Positions 39,701-51,700 of a stretch of DNA of 64,000 bases are shown here, piece after piece (positions within the stretch are counted from its first letter, which is position 1; the number at the start of each line of letters is the position of its first letter). Where the stretch lies: the NCBI GenBank assembly GCA_002633005.1, contig NMRA01000166.1, forward strand, positions 553,326-617,325, given 5' to 3'. Made by a program: the position numbers and the translations under genes. Source of the DNA: Phoronis australis. Taxonomy: Eukaryota > Phoronida > Phoronidae. The notes beneath the pieces are model-generated. The model saw only the letters and a list, made by a program, of their open reading frames with translations. It did not search any database and was not told where the DNA came from.

Positions 39701-42700
39701 GTCTAGTCTGTTGCCTTTGCTGTATGCCGCCGGTAGTGCGCATAGTCCAGCCTTGGGTCAACTCTATGAGATGACCATTAGCCACTCACAGTTTTTAGCA
39801 CTGATGCTGGGTGATCCATATCTTCCCAAGAAAGGTCTGTGGTAGCATTGTATTAATTCTTGCATGATGTGGCCAAATTGTCAAAGTTGATGGATATTAA
39901 TTTTCTGAACAGCTGACAAGGCAGTAGGGCTTAAAAACTAAACATATTTGATTCAGGTCTGTGCCTGATTAAAAGATGCAAAAAAAGACAAAGTTCATGT
40001 CTGCATCGTTTTTGTTGTTTTGGAAATTTGGCAAGAGTGTTAACTTTCAGTCCTATTAACTTGGAGACATCTGGACGGATCCAGCTGTTGTTGTACCTCT
40101 TATGGCAATTTGTTTTAACTTCTGTATCTTTGGAGCTCCTTGGCAGATTTTTATGAAATTTCATTTGGCAAGTAGTTCTATTAGGGTAACAATGATGCCA
40201 TTCCATTTTCAGATGGGTTTGTTATATTCTGCCCCATCTAATAGCAACTTTTATGATACTTAACCACCCCCAGATGCATACTGTGCAGTTGTGGATGCAT
40301 TTCAATGCTCCACATTGCTCTTGTAAACATGGCTTAGCTTATCTTTTGATTTATTTGAAATTTATATGGTTAAATAATAAAAATAATCACTGATATTCCA
40401 GCGTCTCTGGTAAAACTGTTGGTTGTGATTAAGGAGCTGGACAATTCACCTTGTGAGAGTGGTCATCTGTCTGTGCTTCTTGGTTCTTACAGTGCAACGC
40501 TCTGCCAAACTGGTGAGTTTTAACAGCTTATTAATATGTTAAATGACAGCAAAAATTCAATTTTCAGACCTCGGAAGTGGTGCCCAATGTTACTGGGGGT
40601 GCCCAAAGACCAACCAAAGAGGGGGAGGGGCACAGCTGTTCACTTCTGGAATCTAGTCTTTAAATATATTACTTAACACCTGTAAATATATTACATAACA
40701 CCCGTAAATATATTACATAACACCTGTAAATATATTACATAACACCTGTAAATATATTACATAACACCTGTATATATATTACATAACACCTGCAAATATA
40801 TTACATAACACCATGTGTTGTCTAGAGCAGTGCAATGAGCTAGTTTTCTAGACTAAGGCCCCTTTGCACAGAACATTGTATAGAAAGTAGAACCTTGATG
40901 TTTTCTGCCATATAAGATGATTCCTTATGTTTTGATGAGCAGGCTAACTCAACAGACCTGCTGGAACTTATGAACCATCATAAATGACCATGGTCTGCTC
41001 TCACCTTAGGGGGAATACATGAAGACGTGTTATACATTAATTGTTTGATTTTGACCATCTTGCACAGTTTTCACCAAGGTAACTCAATCAGACCAGACTT
41101 TTAACTAATCGCTTAGCCTAGTGTGTTCATAAAGGTCAAAGATGTTCATTTTATGGACCACCCATTCAAACATGGACTCTGAATATGGCCACTTCACAGA
41201 ACATGCCTCAAATTCAATTACTGGATTTCAGAGACCATCAAGATGCATGCTATTGTGAACAATTCTAAGAATGGAAACGAAGCAAGGATATGTCTAATAT
41301 GTGGATCAGCTACAACAAATACAAATAGTGGATATGTTGAACCGCTGTATATATCAACAATGACCCCGGCATGGCTGAGGGCCAGATACATCTAGGATTA
41401 TGTAATTGATGATTGAACTAAAATTTACAATTACCTTCTGAAGCAGCCATGGGCCCTTAATATTGAATTTCTTGCTGATGTCATTTTAATAAGAATAAGT
41501 TATTTAAAATAATGAACTGTTTTTTTATTTTTGGTAAAGATTTATGATATTTGAAAGCTATGTTTTTGACGCTCACTGGCAGCCGGTTGACTCAGTAATC
41601 TGGTTTATTGCTTAGAAGATATAGAAGTATGGTTAGTCTTCTTTGAAACTCATAGAATATTTTATGCTTTTCGACAGAGATCATCTTTTTCACTGCTTCA
41701 CTGTACATTGTTCAATAAGTTAATTTACTGCATCAGGGCTCCGTGCGTTCAAACAGACAAAAATACTTTGCTACATAAGGGTGCATTCATAACTACCTTA
41801 GATGTCTATCAGTTTCTGGACATTTATTTTCAAAATTTGTAAATTAGAATTTTGAGAAGCAATAACTAAAATTGTTAGATTGGTTACCCACATTTCCGTC
41901 ACATGGTTCAAGGCCAATGTTCACCTGCTGCACAGTGCCTTTGTGCATTGCTACTAAAAAAGGTTCTACATAAAGTGAGAAGTGTTCCTAAATGGTACCC
42001 AATGTGAAATAGTGTACCCCGATCTTTAGTCTACATGTACTCCGTGTGGCAGCTGATATCATAATTACCATGTGACCTGTGCCATTATGTAGCTAATTGT
42101 CCTACTTAACAAAAATTGCCTGTTTTGTCTTGATCTCATTCATTTCAGTTAGTAGTGTGACAGTACAATTTATCCAAGAATCTCTGTATTTTCAGACCGC
42201 TACATATTGCGATTAATGCACCTCTATGAACAGAATGGAGGGGACCTCACACAACATAAGTGAGTTGATAACTTGAGACTAATTCAAAAAAGCATATTGT
42301 TCAAGTCTGCTCTTTTGAAAACTGAGTCAGTGGTGTGGTATTTTTATCAAAAAACAAAGTCCACTTGATGAACTAAAATGATGCAGTATTTGTTTTTCAT
42401 TCACGGCTTGGTAAACCATGGCATTCCAAACCTTGCTTACCCTTACGTACGTGCCTTTCTGCAACTTTTCATAAATAGTAAGACATTTGGCTTAAATTGA
42501 CGCAGGCTGACATTTTATGCACCCACATATTTATTTATATGTGGGCGCATTATTCTTTAAAATTTGTTTTTTGTGTCGATCGTGAGCAGTCTGTTTGATG
42601 AAGATTCTATTGTCTTTTAACTAAAAAACCGGTCTACAGATGCTTTACAAAATCAGGCTAAGGCTGAAAATCAGAAGTTAAAAGAGGGAAATTCGTAGCC

Positions 42701-45700
42701 TTCTCCGAAGCAGACTAAGAACGAGAAACAGGCCCCAGGTCTCATAGTGAGTCTAGGTGCACGCCAGGTCCAATTATGTCTTTTTGTCCTTAGTACCAGA
42801 TTTTGGATCTTTCAGGAATTCAGTAGTTACTGTGCCTTGTAAGGAAAATGGTCATACTTTTTATCGTGTTGGCAAGACTGCCAGTTAATGTGAGGGCTGT
42901 TCCAGCAAAATCGGTATGGGAGGGGGAGACGGCAGTTGAAATGAAAATTCATGGGTGGTGCTCTTCAGAAAACACTCATTCAAATTATGGGTGGTTGTTC
43001 TTGTAAGAAACAAAACATTAAAACTGTGTGTGGTATTTTTTACCTGTAGATGTTGACAGGTTGGTATTTTCAGCCAAACACATCTCAAAAGAAATCAAAA
43101 CTCACCAAAAATTCACTTGGCAAATACCCTATCACATCCCAAAACAAAAAACAAGCCCATGTAGCCAGTGTACAGAGTGCAATATGTACAATATGCCATT
43201 AATCACGTTATGGGCAACTTGATTACAAGCACATGTTGGTACTGCAGTCATATTAGAATGAAAATTTCTGCAACACTAAACTGGTGTTAACACATATAAG
43301 AAAATTGATGATTTTTAAATAAAAAGTATGAGGATTAAGATAGACAAGTTCTTAAAGCTTTCGTGGAGACAGTCTGAAATTCATAGATCCATGAAATTGA
43401 AAAAATGTTATTGAAATTACACAGACATATGATGGACAGAGACACCTGGTGGCTGCCAAAAGTATTGCTCACAGGTGTCTTTGAAAAGCAAATTTCTGGT
43501 AACTGATATGAGTTGTGATCTCACATGGAATTTTTCTGGACCCACAAAAACTTTGTGGTCGGTCCATCTGTCATTATCATATCTTGTCCATCAATTATCT
43601 CAAGAACAATTGATTTCCAGGCGGATTTGGCAACTTTGGTACCCCATGTTGGCCGCTTTAGTTTTCGACAAGCCATTCCTTGTATGTTGATTATCTCAAA
43701 AACTGCTTCACTGATCACGATGAAATTCAAAGTAAAAGAACATTGCAAGAATGTGCCAGCACCAGTCAATTTTTGGACTCTGGACTCAACTATTGTGGCA
43801 CCCCATTAGTTTTTGACAAGACAGGTTGATGATCTTAAAAAGTGCTAGGCACAACTGGAAATTTGGCACAAAAATATATAGCAGGGATGGATGCGTTGAT
43901 AGAAGTCATTTTCGTTTTGATTCAACCACCCTCTTGGCTACTTTAGTTTTTGACAATATTGGACAAGTCAACTAGTTCTTGTCTGTCTGTTCTTAACAGG
44001 TCATCTGGAAGGCAATTTGTTTGCAAGTATTGGATTTTATATTTTAACCTATTAGTTAAAAAATTATGGGTTGTGGTTTGGAGAAATAAATGAAAAATAT
44101 GAGCGGTGGGTACGAAATAAATGTGCCTACCCACCCTCCCATACATTTTTTTGCTGGAACAGCCCTGAGTACTTTATCTTTATTGGAAAATTGTTTGTAA
44201 GAGTCATCAGATTAATTGACAGTGTATCAGACATTGAAATAGATGTAGCCAGTCATTTTAAAACTGCTTTAAATCCATCTTCTGTTAAAAATTAACTGCT
44301 GGGTTGCCAGGAATTTACCAGAATTCTATTCAGTTTAGGTCATAAAAACAGTTACGTTGGCTTGAGCATAAATTAGGTTTGATATGGTGTGCTATCTTAT
44401 GTCCATATTTTCAGACCTTACTTGTGGGGAAGAAAGGCAATAGATGAGCACTTTACAAGCAAACATCTGGGCAGATCGTTATCTGCACTTCCTAGCCCAT
44501 CAGATGTACTTGATTTGTTGAACCCAGCCACTCTAGAGAAGTCAGCGCTGAACTTTCCCCTTACAAGGAAGCTGGTGCCCGTTGCTGAACCAGGGACGCA
44601 CCATGATAGACTTGGAGAAGATGTATATGACCCTTGTTTCATGCTTCCACTCTTCAGTTCTTTAGTGCAGCCTGGTATGTATTATCTGTTTGTCCTAAAA
44701 TGTGGATTATATGCGAGTCATATGGCACTATCCATCAATTCTAAATTTGCGGGGTCACAAATAAGTGAGAAATTGTCTCTTTGTATTCAACTGCTGCAAT
44801 AGACTGGTAAGTATTATGTGCCCATATGTGCGCCTGTGCATTTGTGGGGCTGCAATATGCTGTCATTTCTGGCCACTGCTGTTCCATCCCTGAGGCAATA
44901 TCAAGTTATTATCAGCCTCTAAATCTACCAACTTCTCTATGGATATTCTTGAAATTTGTCAGATGTGTTTATTAGGGAGAATGCAATGCCTGGCTGTTTA
45001 TGGACAACTGTCAGTAATGCTGTGTACCCTCCTGAGGAAAGTTTTGACATTCATTTATTTAATGAATTGCTTGACAGAGATGTTTGTTGAGTTTATCTGG
45101 GCTGAGTGGGTGGTTCCCATTAATTTTTGGGATGATTAGGGTTGTGCCATCTTGTCATGTTGTCGGCTTCCATACTATTGCTTCCTCTATTCGTAATGAC
45201 GTCTCCTTTTTGTAACTTTAGAAAGTTGTAATTCACTTGTCAGAACCAAAATGTCCTTGTATTAGATGCCTTCAAGACTTAACTTCTTGTAAGAAGTATA
45301 TAGACCTTTTCATTATAATTCACATGTTATTAGTAATATATTTGTTTCTTGTAGTCACTTGTGCTTCACACTTAAATTAAATTAATATAGAATATGGGAA
45401 ACACATTCTTACCCTTGGGCTTAGAAGTCACAGCAATTACATGAGAGAATATAAACAGCTGCGAGCCAGTCCAACCACCAACATTCCAGTGTCATACATG
45501 TAAAGATTGCTGTGTGATCTGGCTAGGCTGAATTTTCTGTGCGTGCCTGACATTGTGTTGTCCGTTTAATTGCTGGACTACAATACGGAATATCCAGCCG
45601 TGAGTACGCCATTTTTGAGAACTTATGTCGGTGCTCTATTGGACACCATGTTCATTTAGATAGTTGTAAAATGAACTTTGCACGTGTTTTTCAATAACTT

Positions 45701-48700
45701 TAGAGAGACTAGGCAACACAGATATAGGCCTGTAGTTATTGACATCAGAAGTGCCACCACTTTTGTGGTGTGGTGAGACTTGCTGAATTTTGTTATAAAG
45801 TGTGAATTACATTCATAGCTTGTCATTTGAGTGTCAATACTAATGGCCAACGGTTAACTATGCTACTCAATGGACCAGTGTTCTCCATAGCTTGTTTTGC
45901 CATGTGCAGAAAATAGGTTGAATTTGGCCTGCAACGGGTTGGAAACCATGAGAAGTTGAATCCCTTTAGAGTCAAAACTCACAACTAATGTGCCCAAATG
46001 TTGTAATTCCTGCTTTGAACATAGTGTATGTGTGATCAACCCACCACTTCCTTGAACTGGTTGTTAAAATACACCATAGAATGTGTAAGAAAAATGTTTA
46101 TGAGTGTCTATGTGTGGCGGGGAATCATCAGAGCACATATGAACACATTCTAGAGCCATCTGCCATCCGTGGTCCTGGACTAGTTGTTTTATGAGCCTAT
46201 TGGTGGTTATGCTGCCCACATTCACAGACTGGTCCCAGCCCACATGTTTTGAGACTTCATGTAGTAGAAGACTTGCCGTGTCTTCGTCATCTGCCACCCA
46301 GGGAAAAATCATCCAGTTGCCCCTTAAAGGGTGCAGGTGAATATAGCCTGTGATTTTCCCAGTTTCATTTTTAGCTACATAAGTAAAAGAAGCTGTTGTT
46401 GTGGTGAGAACTTGTAGCATAACGTTTCGATCCATTGGGTGAATTTCTTGGTCATACTGCACCAATTCATTCATCTCCACATCATGCCCATGGAATGGCA
46501 AGGCACTTATTCCTTCAATGTGTGGCTTCGTAATTTCTTTACGTAGCTTTCCTATGTACATGGCAGTGTGGTGTAAACAATGCTTCACCAGTCCAGACCT
46601 CAGGTTCCTCTCTTCTCTGTCTGTGACACTGAAGATGGAGATGTTTCTGTTGCCGACACGCTGGTATCTAGCTGCTTTCAGCATACGCCCCACTCCCTGA
46701 TTTCTGTACCTCTCAGTCACGTAGTGAAAACTACCACAAAACCGCTTTCTACTGATGATAGTGCCATGAATACAACCTGTAAAAATATCATTTAAATGAG
46801 TAGTTTGACAGTTTCCCCTCCTGTACATGCCAGTGTTGTCTATTTACAGTTTTGTGTATAGAACAGGCAGATCTCCAAGAGACATTGATAACAACTAGTG
46901 TACGTAGAATGACGTCCATATTTGGAGACTGGTCATGTGTCATCTTTAGGTAGAAATAAAATGAAGCAAGGGTTGCAGTTACACGAACAGATCATTAAAG
47001 GTCATACAGAGGTGCAAGCCAATGGTTAAACCCCAATACGATGGCAGGATCTAAGGAAACTGAGCTAGCAGGCGGCACAATCTCCACATATCAAACGGTC
47101 TCCTTTCCAGTAGTTTTCTGGCCGTATTGGTGTGGAGGTAGAATTAGCAGCTCATGGGGGTACTCTGACTCTGTTCCCCTGGTCTGTCCCATCGTGGCTT
47201 GCATCTTGAGGTGTCCTTAAAGGAGCATGCCACTCAAAAAACAACCTAATTTGCATCAATTTAGATCGAGTTGTTCTACTCGATAACGGCATGTACGGTT
47301 GCATTACCTGACGGCAGACGGAGGTGTTGAAATTATCCAATGACGTAATTGGTTTCACACGCAGTCTGTTCAGTAGTTCACAACACCGGTTACTGGTGTC
47401 AGCTTATCGCTTGAATTCATCGTTTAACACCAATAAATCATCAAACTTCGATGTAAATCCCTTAAAAATACACCGAGTTCTGATAAAAACATGTTGTTTT
47501 ATTTCACTGTTACGTATTTATTGGTGTTTGGACACACTGTAGCCTTATGGGTTCAGCAAGCAAAGTCCGTAGCAGGAGTTCGGGGTCTGTTCGGAGATAA
47601 ATTCGAAGTATTTTTCCATGAGATACAGACAGAAGAACCTAGATTTGTGTTGTTTAGACTTGTGATTTTTTGAGTTCTAAACACACAAAACGCTTGTTAT
47701 CCTGGCCAGTGGCTCGTAGCCCGATCAGGCCTGTCGCGGCCGGCGGGACTGAAGACATCACGAACGTAAACCAGCCAAAGTTGGAAACTAAGCTTTCAGT
47801 CAAGAAAATACTATACTAGTGAGCCAAAGAAGTAATGTGCACGTGATTATGTTGGTGAATTAGCCACGAAACTGCAAATCTACTTACTCGATCGTCCGGG
47901 GCCGCGAATTCAGGGGCCGCGAATTCAGGTTCTGCTTTGGCAACAGAACTGTCAGGGTAGAAGTTATACATTGAAAATCATTATTTGAATAAAGTAAATG
48001 TAAATAAGGATTCCCCTAACACCTGGCTGTAGGATAGAAATCGAGTTGTTTCACAACAGTTTCAGTCGGCAAACACTGAATTAGCATGAGCTCACACGGC
48101 CTCGGTGTCCCGTCAATTAGTTTATTGCACCTAAAGCAAGTAACGCAGTGATTTATATTCATTGCTGGATTCTCAAATCATTTGCACTCACGAGCACTCC
48201 AAAGGCATTACAAATTGCATCTAATGAGACAGACCTTGTTTCAGTTTTATATTGGTTAAGTTGAGAATGATTCATTTTGAAACAAAAAATTCAGTTATAA
48301 ATGTCAATATGCCAAGTGGCAACTCGCAATCCTGACTTAGACAGGAGCTCATCCCGACGAAGACTACGCAGGTGAATTGTTAAGTTTCACAGGCTATTAG
48401 TTCGAACCGGAATACAGTGATAACGAAATGCCCTACTAGAAAGGCGCCGTGAACAAGCTCAGACAACGGAACGTATGGATAGCTTTTGGTAAGCCGGCAT
48501 TCATCAGGCACTGTCGACGACTGCAGGCCACAGACACGGAGATGTTTCACGGCCTCATACTTGCTATTTACATTGTATTTTTCATTCTTCACTACGGCAA
48601 GCCATTTCCTAAGCATTTCGAACTCTCGAGGAAGTCGAAAAAACGCTTTCCTCACAGCTGCATAGTTCGGACAAGCGGGAACGATGCACCGCAACGTAGC

Positions 48701-51700
48701 GGCATTCACTCTGCAAATGAACCTCTGACGTCGCTGCGTCGTTTCTCACCTTCCTCACAGGTTAACGCGACACCTCTCGGCAAGGTAAGGTCGACCGTAT
48801 GCGAGGTGATGTGGATATAGACCGATTAAGATGGCAAAAAAGACTAATTAAATCGGGTGGCATTCTCCTTTAACATCATCACTTTCAAAACCACAGAGAG
48901 AAAGTCATCTTTTGAGTTGGGGGAACATGCAGTTGGCATATGATATTTCAAGAAGAGAGCTTCTGATTTTATTCATATTTTATTCCAACGTGGTAAGGGA
49001 TCAGATGATCTTAGAGACCTGAACCTTGCTTTCAACGTCTGCATTAGATTTTAATTTAAAGAGTTTAACTTGGTCTACATATTGTTCAGCTTTAAAAACG
49101 AGGTGTAGGTATAGCATCGTCAGGGGTCAGCCGATTTTGGCAATGTTGACCTCACCTTGAAGGCAAGAAATTTAAAAGTTCTGGTAAAATATTGTCACGT
49201 TTCAAGTAGGAAGTTTTACACTTTATTCACTAAGGTGCATTTCCAGGCATCGGTTGAATTTGATGATCTTTGTTTTTAAGGTTATCGAGAAATTTTCATG
49301 AAGCTATGGAACATCTTGTACTTTTGGAAAGTTCATTTTTAGTGCGAAATTTTGAAAGTTTAGGAATTGTAATTGAGTGATCATTTTCAAATATATTGGA
49401 AATAAAGTGTTGCAAAATCATTACAAACGAAATAATAGTCTAAAAATGCACCAATCTTTCAGCCACAAACTTCATGTCAAAACATTTTTATTCACCCACA
49501 AAAAGTTTGTGGTCCCATATAGTCAGCATCTTCATCTGTCTTGTTAGTACTTTGATGTCCATCAATGTTTTTTTGAAAAGCATTGGGCGATTAATGATGA
49601 AATTAACCCCAGATGTATAATTTATGGCAGGGTTGCATTGGCACCAGTTGATTTTCTAACTGATTGGCCATATTAAATTTTGACAAGAATTTCCTTGTCT
49701 GTCAATTTTTGGGAAAACAATGTGACAATTTTGCTGAAGCTTGGGAAAGAGGGCAGAGGCATAAGGCGAGAATGTGCTGGCAGCAGTCTGTTTTTGCATT
49801 GATTCAAGAACTGCTGCACTGCTGGCTGGTTGTTATTTTTTGATCAGAAATTTCTTTTCCATCGATCAGTAAAGCAACTACCCTAGCTGATAGTCTCTGT
49901 TGGCAATTTTAGTTTTCAACAAGATTTTCCTTGCCTGTTAATCATTGTCATAACAGCTTGACAGATTGTGAAAGCTGGCACAAGGCTAAGACTTAGATGT
50001 GCTTTAACAGTCAATTTTTGGATGAATTTGGTCGTTTTGGTTTTCGTCATCATATTTGCTTGTTTGTCAATTATTGTCAAAACATTTAATGTTTTCTTGC
50101 AGATCCAGTTATTGTTATAAATCTCACCTATGACTTCTTGGGAGTCTTTGAGCTCAGCACAAAGAAATGATCCTGGATCCATGTCATACATTTCCCTCAG
50201 GAAGTCAGCATCATAAAATGGCCAGTCCTTTTCAGTTAGTTCCAGTATAGTGTAGATTTCATCTCTCTTGATAGGTTTAATGTTTACATTGTTCCTATCA
50301 AGGGTCATTTTGGTACTTTGTTGTGTTTTTCCACTTAGTTGTCTCATTCCTTGGGGTAGGGCTCTCATGAAGGTCTTTAGTGGTCTCAAACAGGCTCCCA
50401 AATTATACATTGTCACTGGTTTGCCAACTATGGTGGCTGTTGTTTGTATTACCAGGTCAACCCTAGTATTAATAACCCTTATCCCCCTCAGCCTCTGCTC
50501 AGACTAAGTTCCCTTTATGCTGAGCTAAGTAGGTCACCTAACTATTGCTGTACACTGGCAAAGATTATTTGATGTTGGGTCACTCAGATTAAAGACAGGC
50601 TAAAATGAGCCAACTGCCATTTAGATATGTTAAATACATGTACTTTAGTGCAACATATCTTTGTTTCGTTTTATTCCACATAACAAATAACTAATTACTT
50701 CACATTTTATGCCCCCCATATTTTGTGCCCCCATCGGAAACCCCTTTTATCCTTTGGATGATAGACTGGTCTATTGACCTCATCCTTGTGATCAACACAT
50801 CACCCACTAACCACAATCTGAGCAGTTGATCAGCTGCTGGTACAGTAAAAAATTAAGTGGTTTCAAGTCTGTTTTTGGCGTCCACCCCTCTATCAATCAA
50901 ACCATCCCAAGGATGATTTTGAAAATTGGCGTTTGTGTTCTCAGTGTGAAGAGAACAGTTGATTACGACTTTGACTACTGTGGAGCTTCAAAACACTGCA
51001 CATCTCCACCCAGGTATTCAACCTGTAAATAATACAGTGCGAACATCTTTCCTGTCATTTGCAAGAGCGTAATTCCACGGTAATCTGTTTGGTGTTTATT
51101 GCCAAATTTGAGAATGGGCACTATTACTTCTAAATTCCATTCAGACGGTAGTTCCCAATATATCAAAAATCTTATTGTACATGGAGCCTAACAAAGAAAA
51201 AAATGCGGACATCACGTATTTAAAGAATTCTGAGGAGATACCATATCGCTCCCTACAGCTTTCCAAGCCTCATCTGACCTAGACACATTATAACTTCATC
51301 CACAATTATTACACAATTAAACACCAACTGCTCATCTCCGCTTCCATGTTGAATACTACATCCATGAGCATTTACAAAATTTACAACATATACATACTTC
51401 TCTCCCACTGTATCTCAACACTCATTATATAAAAGTGCTATACCACTGCGAGCCTGTAATTGCAGGAAAATCCGAATTTTACTGTCTTCAGCTGGCTCCA
51501 AATTTTTTTACTGTTTTCCTCTCGAGATAATACCGGCGTCATCGTGGCATTCTCCTTAAACGTCTTTTTCTTACTCTTAATTGTTAATTTTTGTATTTTT
51601 TGTTTGTTTCTATATCTGTTTGAATTTTCAGTAGTATGGTTTCTCCTATAATTTCTAAGGTGGCTATGCACCTCCAATTTATATTCTTGACACTCTTTAC

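Noticed and set aside
48449-48820. 123-codon plus-strand frame in Kolobok copy 1
   Set aside because: It is antisense to the THAP segment, which has clear family motifs; this frame has none.
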